A stretch of DNA of 64,000 nucleotides from NCBI RefSeq assembly GCF_964019385.1, contig NC_088653.1:9648290-9712289 (forward strand). The letters are read 5' to 3'. The notes under the pieces are model-generated. The model did no database searches. It had not been told where the DNA came from and saw nothing but the letters and a program-made list of their open reading frames with translations. A program made the position numbers and the translations under genes. Source of the stretch: Sycon ciliatum (Eukaryota > Porifera > Calcarea > Leucosolenida > Sycettidae). Below, piece after piece: positions 37,563 through 48,079 of this stretch (positions are counted from its first letter, which is position 1; every line of letters begins with the position of its first letter).

Positions 37563-38288
37563 TTACTCGATTCTCAGATCCAATAACGCCGGGTACCCCG
37601 TGGTGATAAACTCTCCAGTGTTGTACTTCAGCCAAAATGATATTTCCGTAACGCTTGAGTGCGGAAGTAGAGCGCGTTTGTCTCTCTCTCCAAATATGTA
37701 ATTGTTGATACCGTTGTGAGTTTGAATGGGGAACGTCTTCAAAATCCTCGAGTCCTGATTGTCTTCATATTCCACGGCCTGGGCGATCAGGTCTGTATAC
37801 AACAACACAAACCTTCTCCCTCTAGTCAGATCAACTGCATACGGTGATGTGAAAAGACCAGGTTGTATGGTCACGGATTCTGCAATCGATCCCAAGCCCA
37901 GAACGACACTGGGGGAGTCGGGTTTCAGGATAATTTTTTTCCCGACAGGTACGCTGATGCTCGCTCGGCTTGTATAGCGGGAATAGGAAAACACAATATC
38001 TGGGTGATTTGCACTTTTCAGTGCCTCGTTAATGACTGTAATGAGATCTGCAATATCCGTGTGAGTTCCTGTTAGGATGGAGAGTTGAACTTCCCCTTCT
38101 TGCGTCTCCACGTACAATTTGTTACTCTCCGTATCAACGTTTTCAGAATGAAGTTCGAACTGGGCAGTGTCCAAACTGATGTGTTTCCCTATGGTATTCA
38201 AAGACCTGATACGCAGTGTAAAATGAGGCGTGAACGCACCGGCTATAACGGCAGAAGCGTTGTTTACTGCAGACAGTACCACCGCCAT
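37563..38288 (-). CDS. Penton-like minor capsid protein, right arm
   Basis: Mirror of 31218-31943, started at the ATG next to the palindromic promoter. The product is identical. Confidence 0.75.
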   Translation of the reverse strand: MAVVLSAVNNASAVIAGAFTPHFTLRIRSLNTIGKHISLDTAQFELHSENVDTESNKLYVETQEGEVQLSILTGTHTDIADLITVINEALKSANHPDIVFSYSRYTSRASISVPVGKKIILKPDSPSVVLGLGSIAESVTIQPGLFTSPYAVDLTRGRRFVLLYTDLIAQAVEYEDNQDSRILKTFPIQTHNGINNYIFGERDKRALLPHSSVTEISFWLKYNTGEFITTGYPALLDLRIE

Positions 38289-38328
38289 ACCTACTGTACA
38301 GGGGAAATATTTCCCCATAATAACAAGG

Positions 38329-39150
38329 ATGGCGTTTTGGAGCATGCATTTCCACAAGAGCCCGTCTGAGGAAACCTCCAGCCGAACAATAAGAACCTTG
38401 AAGGATGATATTGCGCAACTCAAAACTCTGGTGGGTAACGATAACACCAAAAACACCCTGATGTACAATGTCGGGGCACTACAGAACAGCAAGTTGAATA
38501 AAACAGATGCTGAGATCATGGAGGGTCGAATCAAAGAATTCGCGGAGTCAACGGTGATAGATGACGAAACCCATTTGAAAACGGATGGCAGCGTGAGGAT
38601 GAGAGGAAATCTGCACATGAATGGCAAACGTTTATGCTGGCTGGATTACGACGGTGTGTCGGACACCTGTGCTGTACCTGCTGGGTGGGTGAAGAAGGAA
38701 TTAGCCCAAATCCGCAAAATGAAAGGTCCTAAAGGTGATCCAGGATTTGGTTGGTATAGCGAAGCAGACCCTCCGTCGCCACCCATCGGCAGACAGGGTG
38801 ACTTCTATTTGGATGCTACCACCCTCGTTGTATATAAAAAACTCATTGCGGGTTGGACTGCATTCGGATCACTTAAAGGACATCGAGGAAGACCAGGGGT
38901 TCCTGGACCAAAAGGAAGTCCTGGCCCGACTGGGGAATCTGGATTGCAAGGTTTAAGGGGCCACACAGGACTGCAAGGACCCCAAGGGCCATCAGGACAC
39001 ATAGGTGCTACAGGGCCGCAAGGACCCCCAGGAAACATAGGGCCCCAAGGACCTGAAGGATCGCCAGGCCCTCAGGGTGACGTGGGACCGCCGGGGCCCA
39101 GAGGTCCTCGGGGCCACAGTGCAAAGAGTCTTCCAATACTTTTTCCATAA
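38329..39150 (+). CDS. Collagen-like fibre protein, right arm
   Basis: Mirror of 30356-31177. 273 residues, same Gly-X-Y tail. Confidence 0.85.
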   Translation: MAFWSMHFHKSPSEETSSRTIRTLKDDIAQLKTLVGNDNTKNTLMYNVGALQNSKLNKTDAEIMEGRIKEFAESTVIDDETHLKTDGSVRMRGNLHMNGKRLCWLDYDGVSDTCAVPAGWVKKELAQIRKMKGPKGDPGFGWYSEADPPSPPIGRQGDFYLDATTLVVYKKLIAGWTAFGSLKGHRGRPGVPGPKGSPGPTGESGLQGLRGHTGLQGPQGPSGHIGATGPQGPPGNIGPQGPEGSPGPQGDVGPPGPRGPRGHSAKSLPILFP

Positions 39151-39306
39151 TACGAAAAACCAGAGTGAGATTATAGAAATGTTTCCTTTCTTTTCAATTC
39201 AACGAATTCATGCAATGGATGGTTTGATTACGGTTGAAATTGACTGTATGATTCATAAAGAACAATATTCTCCAAGCAAGTGATGATACGTGCACCTTAA
39301 ATCAGT

Positions 39307-39975
39307 TTAGAATGCCTGCACAATGGTGGATAGTATATAGATCAATGCATCTGGATAGTCATCATAAGCCAGTGAGGCAGCAAGTGGTAGCTTCGGTTCA
39401 ACTCCATAATGTTGGATGAGTTCAATCATTAGCTGTTCTTCTTGCTCTGTCATATCCACCGTCCTCTCAATAAACCGTTCAAAGTGAGCCTTACGTAGTT
39501 TCTTTGGGGTTATGACCTTCATCCACATTTTGAAGAACACTGGGGAAGTCTTGAATAGGGAAGCATTTCTCATCCATGCATCTTTGCTTCTGGGGAGATG
39601 AAGACTGAGTATCTGCACCATCTCTTCATCTTCATAGTAAATGCATGACAGGGCGATGGCATAATTCAGAGCTCTATACTCACTGCCCTTCTTCATAGCG
39701 TAGAGGCGTTGCCGAGTTTCAAAAAGCGATGGGTATAGCGGCTTACACACTCCCACCTTCTCGATAAAAGCCCCCAGACTTTTATCCACTGATTCCAGTC
39801 GCTGCACATCTGTGTAAGGCTTACTGGGCAGCATTACACGCTCTGCTACATTTGCCTCTGGCGCAAACAAAGAGCCCAAGACTAGACCACATTTCATGCA
39901 AACGACAGCTTCTTCCGTTTCTATTTCTTCATGGTTACACCCATCACAAAATTCAACTTCCTCCTGAAACTCCAT
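39307..39975 (-). CDS. TFIIB-like zinc-ribbon protein, right arm
   Basis: Mirror of 29531-30199. Identical 222-residue product. Confidence 0.65.
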   Translation of the reverse strand: MEFQEEVEFCDGCNHEEIETEEAVVCMKCGLVLGSLFAPEANVAERVMLPSKPYTDVQRLESVDKSLGAFIEKVGVCKPLYPSLFETRQRLYAMKKGSEYRALNYAIALSCIYYEDEEMVQILSLHLPRSKDAWMRNASLFKTSPVFFKMWMKVITPKKLRKAHFERFIERTVDMTEQEEQLMIELIQHYGVEPKLPLAASLAYDDYPDALIYILSTIVQAF

Positions 39976-40203
39976 GGTGCCAAATGCAACTGTAATGATC
40001 CTGACGCATTACTTTATCCCTTCCACTAATTGTTATCGGCCAATCAGCATACTCTCGTCACCTCACATCCAATCAGCATACCCCACGTCACACTCAGGTT
40101 ACACACACTTGTGTCATATATGCGAAAAAATGGTACTGGATCATAGCAAAATCCTCCTGGATAATGAACAAAATAACGATTAAAACACAATACACAATAA
40201 CGA

Positions 40204-40412
40204 CAACAACCGACAACAACAACCAACAACAACCGACAACAACCAACAACAACCAACAACAACCAACAACAACCAACAACAGCCAACAACAACCAACAAC
40301 AACCAACAACAACCAACAACAACCAACAACAACCAACAACAACCAACAACAACCAACAACAACCAACAACAACCAACAACAACCAACAACAACCAACAAC
40401 AACCAACAACAA
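40204..40412. repeat. 10-bp minisatellite, right arm
   Basis: Mirror of 29094-29302, with the same copy number and the same internal variants. Confidence 0.95.
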
Positions 40413-41009
40413 CACCAGCATTATAATGCATGGATAGTGCATGCAGGGTCAGGGACTGAAAGTCGCACGCTAAGTAAGGGCAACTTGTCAGTGCACATCT
40501 ACGATGTCCGAATAAAACGAATGCAAGGAAAGTGAACTTGTTGCTGTACATCTACGAAGTGCGAATCAGGGATTAGTATAATGACACGTGTACTAGTCCA
40601 CCTTGTGTTGCACTGCGTCTTTTCCGCAGGGCCACTGAAGGTCGCACGCTCCGCGTGCGTATGCGCGCATGCGCAATATGTCACTGCACATCTACGATGT
40701 TCAAATCAGGGAGTAGTACGTATTTTACTACTGGTACGAATGCACCGAACGTGCACAAGTGCACGTTCGCCACGGAAAAGAACATGATGACATTTATGGC
40801 ATGACAGGGTCAAAGGTCAAACCCTGGGGGAGTCCCGGGGCCAGACCAAGCGCGCCCGATACAGTGTGCCTTATTTAACCCAAAGGTCAAAGGTCAAACC
40901 CTGGGGGAAGTCCCGGGGCCAGACCCAGCACGACCGACACAGTGTGCCTTATTTGGCCCAAAGGTCAAAGGTCAAAAAGTGTGCCAGAACCTGCCCCGCA
41001 CTTACTACT

Positions 41010-41015
41010 AATGTG
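41010..41015 (+). repeat. Target-site duplication, right copy
   Basis: AATGTG directly after the right tip. The sequences beyond both copies are unrelated, so the palindrome stops here. Confidence 0.9.
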
Positions 41016-41879
41016 GTATGTGTACAAGCACTCAGCATACACACTCCGTATGGCATTCTATGTTTCTGTAGATCTCTACGCTATGCGGCACACAGGCAGT
41101 ACACACTGTATGTACACGGCAAATTGGGCAAGCACGTTTGTTGTCGTCTTCCAGCCTGCGTTGTGAATACCATCATGCAAAGATATCCAAATCCTGCACC
41201 ACCTCAGCCTTCTCAGGAGACTTCCACCCGGGATTAGGCAGGGAACGCGTTTCTCCAAGGCAGGAACATCGAGGTTGCCATTTGCAACCGCTACCACCTC
41301 ACACATGACCTTGTCATCAATCTCATAACTCTTTCTGTCGTATAATTATCTATTTGGCCACATAGTCTTCTTTATGCTGTGAGAACTGGACTTCATACCT
41401 TCCTATCGGGGTCTTTTTGGTTGTGCTGTGGCGACGGTTGACATTGACGTCGTCAAGAGCTGCGAGATGTGCGTGTCCACTCATCCCCAGAATTGAGAAA
41501 TGAGTGCGTTTCTGAAGGTATTTTGGCATGGCACTGTGATATACCTGCATGGCGAAAAGAATGTCAAGAAAACACACTTGCTTAGACAATATACTTCTAT
41601 ATGTGTTACAAATCACCAGTTCTTACGTGGAAAAGACCTTCTGGCTTTATGACATTGTATTCGTTGCGATGTTGTATCTCGACTCCGCCGTACTGCTGAT
41701 GTTTGCTGCATTGCGTTCGCTATTTGCGCTGTGTGCGTTTTGCTGTATACGCTGTCATGTCATGTTTTACATGTGTATGCTTTGAGTAAACATGTACACT
41801 GTTTTTGCATGCTATAAATAGCTGGTGTTATTAGTGTTGAGAATAAATAGTTGTCCTCGTGCCGTGTGGTCGTTCGTTT
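41016..41879. other. Intronic sequence, no gene seen; may hold a BEL 5' LTR
   Basis: Unique sequence follows the target duplicate. The part from about 41560 to 41879, ending near gtcgttcgtttctgatac, could be the 5' LTR of the BEL/Pao fossil that follows. No second copy is present to confirm it. Confidence 0.4.
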
Positions 41880-44800
41880 CTGATACTAAAGAGAAGCAGT
41901 GGGTTCATTACAGTTTGCGACCACGCCAGGATACGGAGCGAGCACGGCAGAGCAACTACATAATTTGGAAGCCAGCTTTATCGCCAACGGAGTTCGTTTA
42001 GGATTGGAAGGCGGTGAGTTGAGGAAACATTTGGAGCAGAGGCTCGGACAGTACGAGGAGCGTGAGGAGCGCAGTGCCAGACGGCGAGAGGAGGCGCTCT
42101 GCACCGAGTTTGAAAAAAAAGCTCAAGTAGATTAAGGAGCGCATCGCCAAGGCGTATGAGGGTGAGGGCAAAGTCGCCAGTGAGAGTGCGATGGGAGGTA
42201 CAGCGGAAGCTCCCAGTCACAGCGGTGGGCGTAAACCGTAAATGAAAATCATCTCATATGATGGAACGCAGTCAGGAGCGTTATCTTGACCTGTTCGAGG
42301 ACATCTGTTCCAAGAACGGGTTCGAAGAAAGCAAATGGCTGCTGCGATTACGCATCACGCTAGCGGGTAGCAAAGCTGAGAGGATATGTATTGGATGCAA
42401 CAATTACGAGGAAGCAAAGTGAGAGTTGCTTGCCTTGCTCGGAAAGATTCCGGATAAAGCGTGGAAGACATTGCTGACAGGCAAGCAGCGGTCAGATGAG
42501 TCTTTTCACCAATACGTTGTTCGTGTTTGCCGAGAGGTAGAGGTAATACATGACGTGTTGGACGGAGCAGGTTACAGCCGGGAGAAACCGACTGAGATAG
42601 TAACGGACAAGAAGGTTGGATCGTGCTGTCTACACTCAGCAGGTGTGCGGCTGATGACCGGAGTGGCGCGAGTTGAGGGAAGAACTCGAAAGGCGAAGGT
42701 TCGCGTATTCCTGGACTCTGGTGCTGAGGCGTCATTTGTGACTGCAGCGTTGGTGTCAGCAATCAATGCAAAACACGTTGGTGCTGAAAATGTAGAGGTG
42801 AAGCCGTTTGGCGCAGAGCCAACCCAACAGCGCATGGATAAAAACGCCATCACAATCCAAGGTAGCTCCACTAGCATTCCGGTACGCGCGCTCGTGAAAC
42901 CCACGCTAGAGCTAGACCTTAAGTGCGCGAGTCTGCAGACCATTGCTCAGTGGCACAGTTGGGGAGTAGAGCTGAGTGACAAGCCTCAGCAAGAAACAAC
43001 AGACGAAATACACATGCTGATCGGTGCAGAATATATCAACGCGATACAGCACAGCAAGAAAGAAGATAATGGCGAGACTGTGTGTAACACAGAGATCGAT
43101 AGTGTAGTATCTGGTCCAGCGACTGCACCCAGTCGAAACAGTCAGCCGGTGACCGTGTCATGTGTCACAGCCCATATCGACAAACTATGGCAGTTGGATC
43201 AACCTCCAGAACGACATCAGCACTTGCCATTTTTCCCGCTATGTCGCTATGGCGCCGGGTTCCAAGTGGGTCTCTTGTGGTGAAATGAGCGTCGCCCAAC
43301 GAATAACTATGCTCAAGCTAGAGTCATCGCAACGTGGCTTCTGGAAAAGCTGAAGCGGAATGGGAAGCGTACACTCTATGATGATATCCTGATCAGGGAC
43401 TACCACGCGCTTTGAGCAATTTAGTTGGAGCCATGTGAGAGCGATGCCGGGCACTATGTACCGCATCATGGTGTATTCTGCAAGCACGCTGCAACCACGA
43501 AGTTAAGAGTGGTGTTCAATGCCTTGGCGATGGCTCCAGATGGCAAGTCATTGAACGACATGGTTGACCCTCGATTGTCGCTATTGCCGAGTCTCGCGGG
43601 TATGCTATTAAGGTTCCGTGAATATAAGAGCGCGCTCCAAGCGGACATCCGCTAGGCTTTCTTCATGGTCAAGGTTAATCCCGAAGACCGTCTGTACCTG
43701 CGTTTCTTGAGGCCCAGTCGAAGCGACAGCGACGAACTGTTAACCTGGAGGCTAGCGAAACTGCTATTTGGCGTAAATTGCTCGCCATACATGCTTACTG
43801 CGGTGATTCAGCATCACTTCAAGGAGCTACGTGCGCTGTCTGCACCCAAAGAGCGAGACCGTATTGATCTCTTGCTCACGAGTTTCTACGTTGACGATTT
43901 GGTCTCTAGTGTCTCAAATGCCCCGTAGAAGATGCAAGAGTTCAGTGTGCATGTGCTTACAGATGCTGGCATGGAGTTGCACAAGTGGCGAGGCAATGAA
44001 ATACGGTGCGATCCAGAGGCCGGAGATAAAGTCCTCGGTCTGAAATGGAAAACCAGTGATGACTTGCTCAGCTTAGCAGCGCTAGGCGAGTCCGATAGGC
44101 CACCTGTTTGGACCCGGCGATCCCTCCTTAAGTGTGTTGTGTCAGTGTTTGATCCGGTAGGTCTAGCAGCTCCGGCAGTTGTGCCGGGAAAGATAATGGT
44201 ACAACAAGCCAGGAAATTCGGAGGCGACGGGGATGATAAGTTGCCTGATGGCATTGCAGCCGCATGTGCGCAATGGTGGCGAGAGTTGGCCGAAGTGGTG
44301 AGCATTGACATACCACATTGGATTTGCTGCAATCTTGACATGCAGATTGCGCTTCATGCCTTCGCGGATGCCAGTGAGAAAGCGTTTGGATGTTCTTTGT
44401 ATGCAGTCGTCAATGGACAGTCGCACTTGGTATTTGCCAAGGCCAAAGTGGTACCGGTGTGACCGCCCACGTTAGCCCGCCTTGAGTTACAAACAGTATG
44501 TCTAGCGGCTTGCTACGCTGAGTTTGTGGTGAAGGAGCTGCGTGTGACCGTCACGCAAGTCTATGGCTGGACTGACAGTCTCACTACCGTTCATTGGATC
44601 AGTAATCCATCGTACAAATGGAAAACATTTGTGGCTAACCGCATCAGTCAAGTCCAAGAGATATCAAAGAAGGTCGGCATTGTGTGGAACCATTGCCCGG
44701 GCCTTCACAACCCAGCAGATTTACCGTCAAGTGGGAGTAGTGCACAGCAGATCCGTAGCTCGTTCTGGATGGGTGGACCAACCTCGATCACGGAGCCGAA

Positions 44801-45941
44801 TGACTGGTCCACCGCATCCTTAACCGCAGCTACAGATGAGTCCAGTGTAGAAGTGTGAGTGTCAGCCACCACCTGTAGTCGAGAATCTGATAATGAATGG
44901 TGGCTCCGATTCAGTAAGTGGGCGAGGGCACAGGGCACGGTGACTCTGATGTTGCAGTGGAAGCACACTGAGCCTCGTGCTGAACTCTATTTAGCAGCAG
45001 ACAACGTATTGTACTGCATCGTTCAAGCCGAATGTTTCGCTGAGGATCTTGAGCTGATCAAGCAGGGTCAACCAGTGAAGCCTGGGTCGAAGGTGTTTCA
45101 GCTTAAATCGTTTCTGGATGAGCATGGAGTGCTCAGAGCCGGGGGACGACTTCAGCACAGCGAGTTGGCGTATGAAGCCAAGCACCCAGTCCTATTAGGC
45201 AAACATCATCTGACCGAGTGCTGTTGGAGAAAACGCATGTCGAAAGAATGCACCAAGGTGTAGAAGGGGTCTTGTGGTACATCCGTCAGAAATTCTGGAT
45301 TATCGGTGGTCGACGACCGCAACGCAACATTACTCAGCGATGTGTTACATGCCGCTGCTACAAGGCTAAGGCTGCCTCAGAAGTCTGCTCGCCACTGCCA
45401 GAAGACCGAATTGTTCACGAGAGGCCGTTCGCAACTACCGGCATCGACTATGCTGGTCCGTTGTAAGTGCGCTGTGGCGAGTCATCTCCGAAGGTATGGA
45501 TAGCATTGTTTGTGTGTGCCACCAGCAGAGCAGTTCACTTGGAGGTGCTCGATAGGTTTTAAAGTACTGACTCATTCTTGATAGCATTTCGGAAGTTTGT
45601 CGCGAGACGTGCTTTGCCATCTCGGATCAGGTCTGACAACGCTATAACGTTCAAGGCGGCATCTGACAAACTGAGTGTGCCATAGATATTCAATCCTCCA
45701 GCTGCGCGAAGGCATGGATGCTTTTATGGGCGAATGGTTGGTACGGTGACGAGTGCCTTGAAGAAGGTAATGGGAACAGCGTTTCTGAAGGTCCAGGAGC
45801 TTGAGACCCTCTTGTATGAGGTTAAAGCAGTGGTGAATAGTCGGCCGCTAACTTATGTGTCTGGATAGCCTGGATGAGCCACCAGTAACCCCTGCAATGA
45901 TGATAGGTAACATCTGGATGTCGTCAGAGAAGCCAGCTGGT
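41880..45941 (+). mobile_element. BEL/Pao LTR retrotransposon fossil, heavily broken
   Basis: The plus strand carries, in order: a gag-like coiled region (~41900-42130), a zinc-poor gag remainder, aspartic protease (VFLDSGAEASFV near 42705), RT (FGVNCSPYM; SFYVDDLVSS near 43890), RNase H (ALHAFADASEKAFGCSLY near 44360), and integrase (HQGVEGVLWYIRQKFW; ITQRCVTCR near 45340). The domain order and the DPVGLAAPAVV segment mark BEL/Pao. It has on the order of ten breaks and no recognisable 3' LTR. It ends at the 37-bp minisatellite. Old. Confidence 0.85.
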
Positions 45942-46495
45942 AGTCAGCTACAATCAAGCAAGGCAGGGATACTGCAATAGTCTGCTACAATCAAGCAAGG
46001 CAGGGATACTACAATAGTCAGCTACAATCAAGCAAGGCAGGGATACTACAATAGTCAGCTACAATCAAGCAAGGCAGGGATACTACAGTAGTCAGCTACA
46101 ATCAAGGAAGGCAGGGATACTGCAATAGTCAGCTACAATCAAGCAAGGCAGGGATACTACAGTAGTCAGCTACAATCAAGCAAGGGAGGGATACTACAAT
46201 AGTCAGCTACAATCAAGCAAGGCAGGGATACTACAATAATCAGCTACAATCAAGCAAGGCAGGGATACTACAATAGTCAGCTACAATCAAGCAAGGCAGG
46301 GATACTACAATAGTCAGCTACAATCAAGCAAGGCAGGGATACTGCAATAGTCAGCTACAATCAAGCAAGGCCGGGATACTACACTAGTCAGTTACAATCA
46401 AGAAAGGCAGGGATACTACAATAGTCAGCTACGATCAAGCAAGGCAGGGATACTACAGTAGTCAGCTACAATCAAGCAAGGCAGGGATACTACAC
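45942..46495. repeat. 37-bp minisatellite, block 1 (~15 copies)
   Basis: The unit agtcagctacaatcaagcaa plus ggcagggatactacaat varies mainly at GCT/GTT and TACAAT/TGCAAT/TACAGT. It starts directly at the end of the BEL integrase remnant. Confidence 0.97.
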
Positions 46496-48079
46496 CCTCC
46501 CTTCCTACAGATAATTATGCCCTCGTTATTTTCAAAAGTAGGCAGGTGGACCAATGTTCTGTCGTGAGACAGTATGTCTTGGTAGACTGGTCGACTTGGT
46601 AGACTGATAAAGTAGGAACCCTGTGATAAAATGTGTGAAGGACCTGTCTTTCTGTGGAGCGGTAAAATGTATGTGTTCGCGTCTCAGTATTGGATGGTAA
46701 AAGGGATGTGTTCGATCGCGTCACCCTTATCTTGGAGACGGTAGCATTTCTTGATTCGCGTCTCTCTGGGACGGTAACATTTCTTGATTCGCGTCTCTCT
46801 GGGACGGTACAACGGGAAAGGACTCGCTCACCATGTGGCGGTATAATAATTGTTACATGGACTGGTTATTTAAGTGTGTGCTTCCAGGGTATACAGCATT
46901 TTGCGTCTGGTCCAGGTCAGTGACTGCTGCTCCAGCAAACCGATTGCTTGGTCTGTTCGGGGTGGACATGGTCGGGATGGGTAACGAAAAGGCTAGGAAA
47001 CTTTGTTAACAGAACTGTGAGAAATCAGTTGTGCGGTAGCTTCAGTGTGGCGAAATGTTGGGTGATCCAGAACTGTGTACTGCATAATTATATCTGGACG
47101 TACATGGAGGAACAGGGAAGGTTGTGAGTCCGATGCTTTTTTCATCGAATGGTGGTACGGGGACTGGGAGTGGGATTGTCTGTGGGATGGAGTGGCTGAT
47201 GGACCTGGAGAGCCTCATGTATCGAGTGTAATGTGGCAAACAAACAAAAAGGGAGGGATGTGATCGGGGAGACAATTTTGGCAGCAGAACGAGTTAGTAA
47301 GGGGAATATGGCAGCAATGATCATGAGGATAGTATGGAAACTACCGTGGGATTGTGGAGCTTGCATAATACGCGGCGTAGCTTGCATGATAGGGGTGGCA
47401 TATGCACTCACGTGAGTAACAGTCGCATTTAAACGGGGTGATGATAGAGTAGTGGTACAGCAAGTAGGGTGACATACCTTGGTTGCAGGGAATACGGGTC
47501 GTGTAGCGCGAGGACGATAGCGAGGACGATAGTAATACGTTATGTCATGGCCAATCTTCTTGCAGGATCGGCAATAAGGACGGAGACGAAAGGGCCGAGG
47601 CCGCTTTGGTCGTATATATACCGGTAGTACAGGGGCATACCGGAGGGCATGAGATCTCGCTGGAGAATTATGGTGATCCACTTGGCCGGAACGCGTACGC
47701 CGCAGCGTCGATCTCCTGTGCGGATGGACTGTAGATCCGGGATTCTGAGTTGATCTCTGGTCGTTGTGGGTTCAGAAACGCTTTTGGCACCAATAAACTT
47801 TGTCTTCCGCTCATTGGTCAAGGAGAGTAGGAGAATATACAGAAAGAAATTAAGTGAAAGGCTGCACTAGAGATGGGGTTCATATCTGACAAAGTTTTAA
47901 CCACCGCTGCGACCAATGTAATAGGTAGCCGAATGGAGGCACAGTGCTTAACACTAAATAACTTTTACTTAGACTTCCTCAGGTACACACCTGGATTATT
48001 ATGTAAAAAATATATGAAAACAGAAATGAGCAGAAGCTTTTATAGGTAACAGACTACATACGCTAACGTATGGGGATAC
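46496..48079. other. Non-repetitive segment between minisatellite blocks
   Basis: 1.58 kb of unlike sequence. A minus-strand ORF (47142-47681, 179 aa) has Arg/Pro-rich sequence with CRSCKKIGH, part of a zinc-knuckle-like pattern, and a hydrophobic segment (ILMIIAAIFPLL). A second minus frame (47540-47821) overlaps it. I do not recognise either. A 33-bp direct duplication (gcgtctctctgggacggta) lies near 46757-46810. It could be an element inserted into the array or the remains of the BEL 3' region. Confidence 0.4.

Larger units (their letters stand above)
28497..41009. mobile_element. Palindromic Polinton/adintovirus-like element (inverted dimer), 6-bp target duplication
   Basis: Left arm 28497-34685 and right arm 34808-41009 are reverse complements around an unpaired centre (34686-34807). 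For nearly all of each arm, paired positions sum to 69506. Both tips read 5'-AGTAGTAAGTGCGG inward, and AATGTG is duplicated directly outside (28491-28496 and 41010-41015). Polintons are known for 6-bp target duplications and 5'-AG termini. Each arm has six virion-type genes. No polymerase, integrase or protease gene is present, so the element is incomplete and could not move alone. The arms differ at only a handful of positions and the target duplication is perfect, so it is very young or kept uniform by gene conversion. Confidence 0.9.

Noticed and set aside
28497-41009. Assembly artefact from a folded read
   Set aside because: The flanks differ and carry a perfect 6-bp target duplication, and the centre has unpaired single-copy sequence. 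Long reads are still desirable.
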